Shown here one piece after another: positions 12,396-24,419 of a stretch of DNA of 64,000 bases. A model generated the notes under the pieces. That model did not search any database. It saw only the letters and a list, made by a program, of their open reading frames with translations, and had not been told where the DNA came from. This DNA comes from Lithospermum erythrorhizon. Its lineage: Eukaryota; Streptophyta; Magnoliopsida; Boraginales; Boraginaceae. The translations under genes and the position numbers were made by a program. The stretch is from positions 62,001 through 126,000 of the forward strand of contig JADFUC010001962.1 of NCBI GenBank assembly GCA_019722365.1, in the 5' to 3' direction. Position 1 is the first letter of the stretch, and every line of letters begins with the position of its first letter.

Positions 12396-13411
12396 TGTTA
12401 GAATCTAGTATGAATTTATTCGAGATAAATATCAGTTCATACATCCCGGATCCTCAAATTAATGTATGTTAATCTAAACACAAAATTATAAATGTATGAA
12501 TACGAGAATCCTTACATTCTGTGAGCGAAACGAACCCCGAATCCTCCTGCAATCAACCTCGCGTGAAAGCCCGCTAAAATCCTCTAAAAAGCTTGTTTAT
12601 GCAAAATGATGTCCTCTAGATTGCACACACCAAGAAATGATCCGAGTACTTGAACTTGCTAGAGTTTGAAGATGAAATGAAATTAGGAAGAAAACTCTTC
12701 CGATTCTACATGAGGAGGCGGCTTTTTTCTTGGGGAGTAGAACATGATTCTTATGATGAAAAACCTAATCCTGTTTAAATACCAAGTCCCAAATTCCATT
12801 CGTTAAGCTGACTGCGTTAAGAAATCGGTTTAACTAGATTGCTTAATTGAGGCGTTATGAGCTTACAGGTAAATAATGAGTTACTAGTGAGTTGATACAT
12901 TTTAATTAACTTAACAAGTCAATTAAAATACTAGGAATCCTTATCGAATAACTATCGAGTTATTAAAATGTCCAATTTCAATTAGCAATTGATTAAACTT
13001 GCAAGTTTAACCAATTGATGTTCATCGACATATATTTGACAAATATATAAATATTGAGAGATACATTTCTCGATATTCAAGTCTCGTTAATTTCATTCGC
13101 GAAAATATTATTCGAATATCCATTGTATGTGTGTGTGAACTTGAGCTCGGATAATAGTAAGTTGTATAATAATAATAATTGACCGATTACTATTGCGTAG
13201 CGATTAATGAGTAAGATACGTGATATTTCATATAAAACCCAAGTATCGGCAGAACCCTTTCAGTAATATCTGATTACTAAGGTGAGCGCTAAGTTAAAAG
13301 TAACTCGTTTAAGCAAACCGGTAAATGAATTGATATACAATTATCATGGCCTTGGCACTTAATAAAAGGGAATCGATTCATTGATTTCAGCGATTCACCA
13401 GTGGTTTCCTA
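12396..13411 (-). repeat. inverted third copy of the LTR (LTR-B copy 3)
   Basis: Starting from TGTTAGAATCTAGTATGAAT, the reverse complement follows LTR-B from its 3' end back to its 5' end. Matching words include CATACATCCCGGATCCTCAA (12432), TTGTATAATAATAATAATTG (13154) and TGATTACTAAGGTGA. No primer binding site lies at 12395 and no polypurine tract at the right edge, so this looks like an inverted solo LTR. It faces copy 2 across only 68 bp (12328-12395). The right border is approximate. Confidence 0.65.
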
Positions 13412-13437
13412 AAGGCGTAGAAATATAGGTGTTCTAC

Positions 13438-15290
13438 TGGGTAGCTAGAGGATTGTGTATATTGAGTAGCTTGCATTCACGCGCGAGGGGTTTCTTTCCC
13501 CGGATAAATATATACAAGGTTACATTTCCAAATCCCGAGGTTGGAAGCGAAGAATTCGAAGCGATGGAGTTCCTGGCTTCGTTAATATTTAATGTCGAGT
13601 TTGCGTTTTTACATCCGCAGAAGTCTGCTTTATTGTTATATATTGTTATTCTTTATAGTCGTGTAAATTGTTCATATGCTTGATTGAGGAATATTGCCTA
13701 ACTTGATAAAGAATTGGATAAATTGACTAACCGTCTTTAAGTAACAATTATATAAACTCAGGAGTTAAATATTTGTCACAACAAATCAAATAAGAAATTG
13801 TTAATCTCTTGCATGATCATATTTGTGTAGGACTATTTAATTGGACTTTGTATACTATGTGATCACACACATATTGCTAAAAGAGGTCAATTGAGATAAT
13901 CGAACTTAATAATTTTATCAATCCAAAAATTGGGTATAATTACGCTTTATAACTAGTGCCCTCTTAGGTTGTCAGATAGTCTAACAATTTCCACTAATAT
14001 TGTAGGATTTTAGATGATCATTCCAATGTAACAAATTGGTTTAATTGCTTGCTTAATTAGTGATTTCCACTAACGTTGTGGGCTCGATTACTCTGTTTGT
14101 TAGGAGGCATACATTGGGAGGCGTTAGTGACCCCGAGTTGTATTGTGTTACCGCAGATTGGTTAGTTAATCCTAGCGTTGTCGCGAGGATTCAAAATTTA
14201 TGTAGTGTTGCCGTTTGGATTTCAACCACATTGGATCTTGGATACCTTGTACATTTGTGAGATTTGAAGTACGGGTATAATATTTACAAGTTATTTGTAA
14301 TATGTTAGTTTTTTTTTAACTTCACTATCTATGACTACATTTATCTATTTGTTCATCGATAATTGGGCAAATTAAAATATAACTTCATTATGTGAAATAA
14401 AATAAGTGGAGGTGAAATCCATAAACTTGTGGTAATATAGTATTGTAAATTCTAACAAAATTTCCTTCATAAGCCATTAAAGATGGTTATATGCTAATAA
14501 AAGACAAGGAATGAATACAATAATTATTTGAAACTAGTTTTAATCATATGGACACGTTACCTGAACTTAGGTTGAAGTTAACAAAGTCATGTGATATGAT
14601 TGAGAGATAATTAAATTTTGTCTACCAGTCGAAGGTGATGATGCTATGAAGCTGGCATAGTATATTGTCTCTTAGCCATCAAATACAAGTTTCAAATAAT
14701 TAGTTTAATCTCTTTTATAACCAAATGAGAAAATTATTTGGATGATCTTGAATGTGCGTATCATATTTGAGGCATTAATCGTTAATTATTTAGTTTCACC
14801 AGCCAAGAGATGAACTTTTTCATGGATTATAATAAAACATAAACATGGTTTGTATAACCGGATAAACAATATTGTATGCAGCAGTTCATGCGCCTTGTAA
14901 AGTTGAGTGCCACAGAAGAACTATAGTTTGAGAGTGTGATTAACTTCATTATTATAGCGTAAAAATGATATAGTTACTTAGTTTATGAGATCGACACAGC
15001 AAGTCATGGAAGCTATAGTTTGAAGTTAATGATGAACTTTACTATTTCAAACATTAAGCATTGAAAGAAGGATATTAAGTAACACTTGAGAAATAGAAAG
15101 AGATGTCTGATAAAACCTCGTATTTGATTGATTTGCTTTGAAAATCATGATAATCGTGTGGCTAAACTACGATGTCTTGGACCTTTGTTTTGACTCGAAT
15201 GGTTTTGGACCATGATTACGAGCCAAGTATAGTAGTAGCTAGGAGACAAGGCACAAAGAAAGATAATAGAGCTCTTGTGTAATGATAGGT
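13438..15290. other. probable continuation of LTR-A and its flank, no gene seen
   Basis: GGGTAGCTAGAGG at 13439-13451 nearly repeats the broken edge of LTR-A at 3740-3753, so 13438 to about 14000 may be the rest of that LTR. A possible promoter-like GGATAAATATATACAAGG lies at 13502. The open frames near 13429-13683 and 14060-14260 show no family signature. The words TTTCCACTAA(T/C)(A/G)TTGT appear twice (13989 and 14064). From 14300 to 15290 I see nothing recognisable. Confidence 0.35.
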
Positions 15291-15295
15291 GCTCA

Positions 15296-17023
15296 TTTCA
15301 GGTTTCATCCTAGTTGTCAAGGGTTGCGGATTACGCATTTGAGTTTTGCTAATGATATGGTGATTTTGGTTTTTTTGCTGATGTAGAGTCTTTAAGAGTT
15401 GTCAAGAATACTTTACAACTTTTGGAAACAAGCCCAGGCTTAAATTTGAATTGTGATAAATTAGTATTTATTTTGAAGTGGGTAACTCTAGTTTTCTGAA
15501 ACAGGAACTCTGTTCGTTGATGGAAATGAAGGAAGGGACATTACCTATGAAGTACTTAGGGGTTCCTTTGTCTAGGAGGAAGTTGACTAAAGAAGATTAT
15601 TCCTTTCTTATTGGCAAAGTTTGTGCGAAGATTGATAGTTGGCAATCAAGACATCTTATTATGAGAGGGATAGCTCAGTTGATTAGATCTTTGATCTTTG
15701 GGGTGCAGAATTTCTGGTGTCCATATTTCCTTTGCCTAAATATGTTATTTTTGAGGTCGAGAGGAGGATAAGAGCTTTCATGTGGAAGGGGAATAGTGAA
15801 GGACCTTATCAAGCTAAGGTGGCTTGGACAACTATTTGTTTACCGTTGGCTGAATGGGGCTTGGGGTTTAAGGATATGTTTGAATGGAATAGAGTCTGCA
15901 TAGGTAAGCTACTATGGGATATTGCTAATAGGAAAGATACCTTGTGGATCAAGTGTGTTCATCTTTGTGAGGTTAATTAGGTTTCTCTTTGGCGTTATAA
16001 GACTAAGAATGATATATTAGAAGAAATTGTTGCGAGAGGTTAGACGCACCTTTAGAGTAGGTATTTTGTGCTTATTGGTGATGGTCGTTTGGCATCCTTT
16101 TGGTTCGACAATCTGGCTTCATTTGGTTCAGTCTGGAATTTCCTTGGTGAAAAGATGGTGTATTCTGAGTTCCTTTTGGATGCTAATTTGAGGAGTGCCA
16201 TTAGTTTGCATATGCCGGGTTTGAGAAGGCAGACAACTAGAGTTATGAGAGTTATCTCGGGCGGGGAGCTGTTTTAGCATGGATAAGGATGTTTGGGTTT
16301 GGAGATGTAGTGTGGATGATCGGTTCACGCAAGGCAATTTGTGGGGAGATACGAGAACCAAGGCTCCTAGAGTTCCTTGGGCTAAATGGTTGTGAAGTAA
16401 CAAAAATACACATAGGCATGCGTTTGTCACTTGGTTGTTATTTCAAGGTAAATAGAGTATGAGAGATAGGTTGAGTAGATGGGGTATGCAGGTTACTACT
16501 TAGCGTTCCTTTTGTTCTTGTTTAGAGAGTAAAGATCATCTCTTCTTTGCTTGTGAGTTTTTCTATGCGAGTTTGGAGGATGGTGCTTCAAAAGTTGGGG
16601 CAATATAGGAGTGTTGGTGAGTGGCAACATGAAAGATTTTGGTGTGTGGAGAACTTGAGAGGTAAGTCCCTCAAGAGAAGGATCACACGAGTAGCGTTGA
16701 TGAGTACATTTTACAATGTATGGATTAAGAGGAATAATTGTTTGTTTGGTAGTGTGGAGGCGTTCGTGGGCAGAAGTTATGGCAATATTTTGAATGATGT
16801 CCTGCAACAAGACACGTTAACGGAGGCATTGGAGGGACCAAGAAAACTGGAAGATTAGTCTAGATTGGGGCATTACTAGTGGTATGTGGTATTTTTCCTG
16901 CATCTTAGACACTTGTTTTCATTTCTAGTTTGTTGGGTTTGTTTGTTTGACTTTCGGAGGTATGCCACCGATGAAGGTTGTAATCATTTATTATTGAATA
17001 AAACAACCTCTTATTAAAAAAAA
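15296..17023 (+). pseudogene. 5'-truncated L1-type LINE, end of ORF2
   Basis: The C-terminal half of a plant L1 reverse transcriptase is readable in three frames. At 15320-15350 the catalytic FADD box appears as LSFANDMV. Then come SPGLNLN, the MKYLGVPLSRR thumb motif (15548-15580), IDSWQSRHL, and the FMWKG…KVAWTTICLP…GLGFKD block (15775-15880). The C-terminal zf-RVT domain follows at 16300-16560 as WLLFQGK…MRDRLSRWGM…CSCLESKDHLFFAC. The 3' UTR ends in an eight-base A run at 17016-17023, the usual LINE tail. Endonuclease and ORF1 are missing. Frameshifts at about 15740 and 16030 and several stops show it is dead. Identification is secure. Confidence 0.85.
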
Positions 17024-18365
17024 CCTAATACAGTTTGAAAACGCGTGGCCTCGTCCACTTTCTCACTTGGGCCGAGAACTTCGAAGTGCAAAACTTGAAG
17101 TTTTTCTTTGATTCTTCCGTCAATCACCGTATGTTATCGTACCCAAGTATTGGATTCATCAACTCTTGTGGTGCTAGTAGATTGGAGTTCGAAGGAGGTT
17201 TAAGTAGAAGCTTTTTGGTGATTGTATTAAATGTGTTGTAAGTACTCTTGTATTCATATTGCGTTATATGTTGTGGAGTGCGACATTGTAACAATTAAAT
17301 CGATCACAGTATGATTTTTTGAATAATTTATTCAAGTTATATCATATATATTCGCCACTTTAGTCCGCTTTTGTCGGTAGTCCTCATTTGCTTTGGCCCG
17401 TTAAGCGGATGAGCCAAATCTGCTGGACCGCTGATGTGGACGGACCGCCGGTTAGTGGATGTAAGCACCTCCACAGGAGCGAGCACTCCCGCGGCCCAGA
17501 GATGCTTGAGGCGGAGGAGAGAAGTTGGGTGACCTCCAGAGATTAGAAAGGGGCGGTTGCTCTCATTGCTATCCGGGTCGCTTCGGAAGGATGGGCGAGC
17601 ACCATGGAAACTACCGTTGAGATCCTATAAAGACGGCGTATAGGTGTCTCCGTCCACCGGCGGACTTTGCATTACTGCATAACGAGGCAGTCCTCGACTC
17701 CGTCCCCGGCCGAGGAGTATAATGTTGGTACCTACTAGATGGTTCGGTGGCCAGCTACCGGCCTTCCTCGGCACTTGCACGGTTTTTACTTAAGTGCTTT
17801 TTTTATGGCTTTTGTACTCCCCCTCGTGGAAGAATAAAAAAAAATTAGTTTTTATTTCTTCCTTTATTGTCTTCAGTACTTGTTGAGTTTATGCGATTCT
17901 TAGTTCTACTTTAGCAGTTGGTATTTACTCCTCCATGTTGGCATGGGCTGTCTACGATCTTCGATTGAAGGATGATACCGGCCCGCTTACGGTTCGGGGT
18001 TCTACTTTAAAGAGCTTTTGTATCCGTATACTGTGTTATGGACCCTGAGTCATACTCCGTGTTCGTGCATGAGAATAAGGATCTGAAGTGGATTGTACAT
18101 AGGACATGCTTCTTTTACCCCGAGAACCTCACTTTGTCAGCCATGAGAGGGATTCGGTTCTCACGATAAATTAAGGGCGTCAGAGATATGCTCAAACATT
18201 TAGATAGATTTCATCAACTTTCTTTCAGGTCTTCTCACGACAATCATGCATAATTGACATTCTAATATAAATAGAACTTTTAATGGCAAAACAGTTTGAA
18301 CCAAACATGTATTTATTTCTGAAAAATATTGAGAGAGGGATTACACATAGTATTTCCTTAGATGA
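17024..18365. other. flank and probable 3' end of the Tat-like gypsy element
   Basis: A GC-rich block (17350-17770), unlike its surroundings, lies downstream of the minus-strand gypsy integrase and probably holds that element's 3' non-coding region and LTR. I could not define LTR ends. 17770-18365 is AT-rich, with no coding sign. The 17024-17340 part has LTR-like character but no match I can prove. Confidence 0.3.
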
Positions 18366-20564
18366 CAAGCGTTCCAGGAACCTGTCGGCCCTCCAGGGTC
18401 TCTAATTCATATGTGATTAGGCCCACTATCCTCCGGATGATGTATGGTCCCTCCCATGGAGACTCCAACTTTTCGGGTTTCCCATGAGTGGATGCTTATC
18501 TTGCTCTTAGTAATAGATCTCCCACCAAGAATTGTGTGGACCGGATCCTCTTGTTATAGTAAGCAGCTACCTTTTCTTTGTACTTGGCCATCTTATCGGC
18601 CGCGGTATCCGCACTGCTCCTCCAGCGAAGTCGAGTTCGGTCGAGCCTTGCTCATTAGCTAGTTCATCATAGTATGTCACTCGAGCCGTGTCCGCGTAAA
18701 TCTCCACCCAGCGTGCGTCGGATCCGTCGACAGCGAAGAGAATTTTTACCGAGATCGGTCGGGGAATTGTCTGGCGGCTTCTCTTGGCTGTCCGGAAGAT
18801 TGATCGGCTACCTCCACTTATGTTCGCGGCCGTTGTTTACACCCTTGAAGATTAGTCGGTCCATCACCTCCACCTGCCCATTGGCTTGTGGGTAGGACAT
18901 TGAAATTTGTCGTATGATACATATCCGTCTCGCCTTGAAGATCCACCGATCTTCCCGACCGTGAAGCCCGGGTTCCACTTATGTGACCGGCACCTAGGAG
19001 TACCCCAAACCTTATCGAAGATTTCCTTTAGGAACAAAATGCACTTTGCTCTTGATCCTACTTGGAATTTCTTGGCTTTGACCCGGCTTGGTAAAAGTAG
19101 TCTCTTGCCGTAAGAGCATGCTCTGTTGAATCGGCGGTATAAGGAGATCCATCGCGATACTCGACTCCTGCGGTAAATGGGCCCAGGAGCATAGGAACTA
19201 TTTCACGAGGAGGCTGATGGGGAATGGCGTGTCTATGGCATCAGTTGCATCTTTTTACGTGGTCTTGAACATCTGTGGCTATTGAGAGCAGAATACTTCC
19301 GATCGTAGGAGAATCTGCGTCGGGGGCTTTCGTTGATGGGACTTCCGTGCATGCCCATGCAGCGTCTTAGCCGCCCTCAATCCTCTCCCCATGTCTCACT
19401 TATTGAAGCGAGACCTAGAATGATCTTCGGTCACGATACCCGTCGATAGGGTGTAAATTAGGCTATCTGCTTTGTTAGCGGCTGGAGGAGTGCTTAGTAG
19501 GGTCCGTCCTTAAGGCGTCAGGCGTCCTAATGCCGGAGCACCGAGGAACCCCCTCATACTCCGAGCATTGTTGTTCATGACCTCCGCTTTTGTCGAAGAA
19601 CTTTCTCTTGCCGTTCCACCTTTGCGTGGCTTCGCCGAACTACCGTGTCCGGCCGTGTGACTAAGATAACTTTACCCGCCTCATTTCGCTCTCACGGCAA
19701 CATATCATGTGACAAGATAGAAAAAAGAAGTTTGGCCAATCGGACAGATTTGCCCAGATATCCTACCAGCCTATCAGCACATCACCGTGATCCTAAATTT
19801 CCTTTCATGATCCACTTTGTTGTTAGGCTGAGAAGCCGTCCATTATATGGATATCTTTCTTTAAGCATTTTTCAATGTGAGTCCATTGGTAAGTGCTTGA
19901 ACTCGAACTTCATTAGGTGGTTGTGAAGGAGGGCCAGAAGCACCATCGAGAGGGACCATGGCGAGAATCACACTCCGGAGCCTCACGGGGTTACTCGCGT
20001 CGTCTAAAGTAAAAGCTTGACTTGACCTGCTCCTAAAAGCGCCTCGATTGGATGATTAGCTATGGTGCACACTTTGGCCAGGCCATGGGCGGTGCGTTCG
20101 AACATGAAGTCCATCCGGTAGCAGGCCTTGTTACTCGTCCTCAAACGTACCTTAGATAAAACTCATTTCATTCTATGGCCTACTTATTGACCACTTCCGG
20201 ACCGGTGAAGTTCTCAGGGGAATTTGGCGAGGTTGATGCGTGATCCCAGCACCTCCCGGATGTTAACCTCGAAAGTAGGGTTTGAGCTTCAGGATAACCA
20301 CTATGAGGGCATACACCATCTTCTCCATCGGGATATACCTTGTTTCGGCATCGCGTCTTACCAATTCTGTTTTAACTCTGCGTCTTGTCCTCTTCCCCAA
20401 ATCCAGAAGACATTTTGAGGCGTACTCGATCTTGACATGTACAAGCCTTAGAACATCACAATACCCATGGCACATTTAGCAACTAGAAGACTGGAGATAC
20501 ACCTAGAACTCCTAGAATATTTGCTGCAATGGGAGTCCACTCAAAAGCAGTCGGTTTGCTATTT
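18366..20564 (-). pseudogene. Tat-like Ty3/gypsy pol: RNase H (end) and integrase
   Basis: Read on the minus strand, this is the 3' half of a gypsy pol gene. RNase H is at 20564-20230: FEWTP at the very edge, then GEEDKTQ and RRDAETRYIPMEKMVYAL (20375-20300). The integrase core end is at 18905-18865 as SYPQANGQVEV. The integrase C-terminal domain is at 18560-18380: YYNKRIRSTQFLVGDLLLR, then KLESPWEGPYIIRRI and YELETLEGRQVP. The (R/K)DAET(R/K)Y…EK, YPQANGQ and WEGPY motifs are typical of the plant Tat group. The gene is cut at 20564 by the SIRE element, and its upstream part resumes at 29565. Stops and frameshifts are frequent. Confidence 0.75.
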
Positions 20565-21227
20565 TGCTAGTCAAATTGTAACGCTTCGAAAAACAATGTG
20601 ACAAACCCGATTGTCAATGACTCAGCATGTAACAAGCGTGTAAAATGGCTTAACTCAAAAGTAAAAACACATAGTTTATTAGCCAGTTCGAGCCAAAAGC
20701 GGCACCTAAATGCAGGAAAGCGGTTGCCAGTGAAGGATTCGATATGATGAAATTCTGAATATTAAGTGCTTCGAATCTTTCCATCTCTTCGCCCCTAAAT
20801 GCTGTCGGAATATATATTTCGTACTCCCCTAGCTATACTTTTATCGCCCATTTATACGCTACTATCTACTAATGAGGTGTAAGCTACAATAATCTTCACA
20901 ACAATAAAAGCTGTTGTAACCGGAGTGTCATGGAGCAGTTGTACAATAACTAATGGAGTTTATAGTATCGGCTCCGTACGTTCAGCGTACACGCTAAATC
21001 CCTTAACGAAACATGCTTGATACAATATCGTAATACACTCTTGTTTAGCGCCTCTCTTCATCTGCAAATAGACCCATATGTAATATAGTGTAAGCTGGCA
21101 TCGCCGTTATAGCAAATGTACTCTAAACATAAACTTCCCTTCTTGTACATAATAAATGAATCCTTTCGCCTTTACGATGAATAAATGTTTAAATTGATAT
21201 ACTTTATTTATTTTAATGCCTTTAACA
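20565..21227 (-). repeat. 3' LTR of the SIRE-like Copia element
   Basis: Plus-strand edges are TGCTAGTCAAATTG on the left and …TTTAACA on the right, so the minus-strand LTR starts TGTTAAAG and ends in CA. It aligns with 28880-29564 throughout: ACTCAAAAGTAAAAACACA, GCCAGTGAAG(G/A)ATTCGATATGAT, TTCTTGTACATAATAAATGA and ATATACTTTATTTATTTTA. The minus-strand polypurine tract adjoins its right edge. The two LTRs differ by many short indels. Confidence 0.8.
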
Positions 21228-21241
21228 ACTCCCCCACTTTT
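21228..21241 (-). other. polypurine tract of the SIRE-like element
   Basis: ACTCCCCCACTTTT on the plus strand is AAAAGTGGGGGAGT on the minus strand, directly before the TGTTAAAG start of the 3' LTR. This fixes the LTR border and the minus orientation. Confidence 0.75.
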
Positions 21242-22480
21242 GGGTAAAGTTTTTAAGTGACAAATATTCTTAAGAACCTACTGGCGTCACATATAGCGTA
21301 TATAACCGCCAAATAGAGCGTAAATACCCGCTAATCAACACAAACAAGATGGATTATTCACAGACACAACCTACGACCAAAGCTATCGATACAATAGTAT
21401 GAGGACAAATGGCCAAAAAGCAGAGAATGCCCGATATAAGCGAACAAAGCCCACCTTGCGAATTTCGCGCGCACAAAAATATAATCACGCTGATAAACTA
21501 AAAAATAAAAATAAATACTCCGCGTAGGGTTCACTCCCGATCGGACATCTCCCTGTTGTCCCAAAGAAACATAGCCAAAGGACAACTAGTTCTAAGCGTT
21601 GAACAATGACACGGTCGAGGTAGAATCGTCGCGGCGCGATGTCATCCTGCTTGATGAGCCCACCGATGCACCTCAGCGCGCGATTTACGAGCCGTACCGT
21701 TTGAATCGCCCGTTTTAAATACCTAATGCCATCGCCCGTTAGGCTGCGGTGTGCCATCGGTGTGGTGGTGGAGGTATCTTCGATGCGAGGTCACAGAGGT
21801 ACATCGGCCGCATGAGTCCGCTTCCGTGATCTTGGGTAGTGGTAATCTGGATGACTCCGCCAGCGTAGCCGGATCGAGGAATATCGTTGTGCTAGTTCGG
21901 AAGAATGATGCGGTCATTTTGGATATGGGATTGGCTTGTGCTTGGCGTGTGAAGTGGCATGTTGAGTCATTTAATCAAGAACACTCACAATATCCAAAGA
22001 AGCACCGGTCGAGATCATATCGAAGAAAATTTCTATCTTGAGACAACTTTGGTATTATGGGTAGTGGGGATCGATTTTCACTCACCCATATGCGGCCTGG
22101 CCATCTTCTGCTGACTTAGAAGATGGCGTACATGCATCCCATGTGTCAACTTGACTCGGTGATTAACATACTGACTATATCCCATTAGTCCTCGAGTATA
22201 CCTAGTGCACTTCCCCATTTAGTCTTCGAAGTGATCATTTATCAACCGGGAGAAAAATCAAAGTATGGATTTGCGAAAGGTATGTTACATATGAACTCAC
22301 AGATGACTTCCGATGTGAGACATAACCTCCCACAGTGGCCAAGACTCCAACCTCTCCCGAAGTCCCGTAATGTTGGAGTTCTTGCAAACCGATTTAGACA
22401 ATAACCTGGCTACTCGTCGGTTGGCCACAAACTTCGGCTTGGCCATTCTTGAGTTAAGAGACACATTGGTTGTGGAACAT
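21242..22480 (-). other. 3' internal region of the SIRE-like element, no domain seen
   Basis: This lies between the polypurine tract and the extra open frame downstream of pol. Frames near 21358-21917 and 21751-22041 open by chance or are remnants of the C-terminal end of that extra frame. No motif could be assigned. Base composition is unusually CG-rich (CGCG at 21468 and 21635). Confidence 0.35.
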
Positions 22481-22483
22481 CGG

Positions 22484-23900
22484 CTATATTAGCGAATTCT
22501 TTGGTCCCAGTGCAGTTCTATTTTCATTTATCTGAGTTTGCCGCTTTGCATATAAATTGCTCGTACTTGGCATCAGCATTCTCTTCATCGAGTCACCGTG
22601 AGAATCATTGGCTTGTTGTTCTTGTTGACCATTAAGTCGCCGATAGATGTAATGCGCATGGTAGGTAGTATCACCTAGTTTCCTCCTCGACAGCAGTCTC
22701 TTCTTTGTACTCATACTCGAGTAGTTCTGCATTCATTTCAATGACCGCTTTTTGTGCTCGACGGCGCTTTTCTTTGCCACTTTTCTCTTGCTCTCCTAGC
22801 CTTAACTGTGACTCTCTCTCTTTTGGCGGTTTAGGCTGGAAGGACCGCTCACTTATTTTCTTGATTTCTTCTTGAATTCTTTGTTTCCGGAGAAGCAATG
22901 TCTTCATCAGGTGTTACTTGGCATCTTGAGCATCAACCCGTAGACTCTTGATCATAGGCTTTGTGGCGTTGACTCTTGGTATGTCAGAGGATATACCCTC
23001 CACAACATCAAATGTCTTTAACGGATCATCCAGGCAATGATTTCATTTAAAAGTAGTTTTGACACTTGATTTCTTTTTATTGTTTCAAGCACTTCGAGTT
23101 GGTCCCTCTGACTTGTCAGTACGCGTCACCAGTAGCGTGATCAAATATCACTTGCTCAGCGTCGGTCATTCATTCTCACTAGTAGGACCACAATCCTCAA
23201 CATCATCTTCCACAGATTCATTAATAGTAGATGGTTCACATACATCATTAATAGATGGCATGCGATGGGTTGTGAGACTGCGATTTCGACATCATGACAT
23301 ACAAGAGTCGGAGACTACATCTTCAACCAATTGGCTCCTTGACACTTTTCCCCAACATCTCTTCATCATTAATTTCAGTATAGAGTTTCTCCCCTCCTAC
23401 ATCATCATCTGCATTGTGAATTTCGCTTGACCTAGGGTTATCGAGTTCCTACACATTTGTGTAATCAACCCATGGCAGATAATTATTGTGTATTGGAGCC
23501 TCCGGCGAAGAATTTATTAATCGATACTTGGCGGGGGAATACTCCTGAGCGGACTCGAGAATAGTCTGTAGCTTCATCCAATGTTCTTGAAGTTTGAGTT
23601 CTTGGTCTCAGGCTCTCTTAGCCTTCGGACCACTTCTTGTTTACACTTGAGGGGGGGGTCAACCTCTGTAAATGTTTCATACATGGGTTCGATTACTCTT
23701 GCTTTCCTGCGAGGTGGCGCTTCCCGGAGTGTTCGATCATGACGTGTCTTCACCATACTTACAGAAGTGGTTTTAGCAAATTGTAGAGAGAGACTGGTGC
23801 GGTTATGGGAATCTTTGTGTCGAGAACAGTTAATTGAGGCCTTTGATGGATGATTTTTGAACAAAGTAAGATGGAATTGGAAGGTTTTAATGGTGGTTGT
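22484..23900 (-). pseudogene. extra ORF downstream of SIRE-like pol (env-like position)
   Basis: After the RNase H end the minus strand carries a second coding block instead of going straight to the LTR. It starts near 23755 with MVKTRHDRTLREAPPRRKAR, a basic, arginine/proline-rich beginning. After several broken frames it continues with a charged segment at 22907-22671 rich in E, K, R and Q (RIQEEIKKI…REKRRRAQK type), which looks like a coiled coil. SIRE/Maximus Copia elements are known to carry an additional 'env-like' ORF here whose function is unproven. I see no transmembrane segment or signal peptide. Frameshifts break it into at least three parts. Confidence 0.45.
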
Positions 23901-24419
23901 AATTATTGAAGAGGAGTATTTATGGTAAGTGTTTAAGAAGGAATGTGAGTGATTTGGACAAAGATTTGCCCACGTATTAAATAGCCATGCTTGAGATATA
24001 CCAAGTCATCAAAAGCGGCTCTTTCTTTCCCTTAGTCGCCTTTCGACATAATAGACTCCGATTCTTTGCCAATGTCTGCTTTATAGGCTCCTTGAGCAAC
24101 CTCGCTGAGAACCCGTGTTCTCGCCGCTTGCATATTCTGACAACATTCTGAACACAAGTGCTACAACTTTTCCTTGATTGCTATTGAGTCAACCACTTTG
24201 ATCAAGGGAATGATCTCGAGGATTCAAACTTAGCTGCATCAGCCTTAGTGAAAATATGCACCCAAGTTGTTTATGCGTACTTTCGCGTGTTCGAGATATC
24301 GCTTGTCTTACACCCAATTCTCGTATAAAATGATGCTGATATTAATGTGTTTGGTTCGACTATCTTTGGAGAGGATTTTTGATATATTGACGTCATTATT
24401 ATCCTGATCTGAGAATCGT

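Noticed and set aside
16128..16810. Two minus-strand frames of about 100 codons
   Set aside because: They are antisense to the LINE zf-RVT region, whose plus-strand homology is clear.
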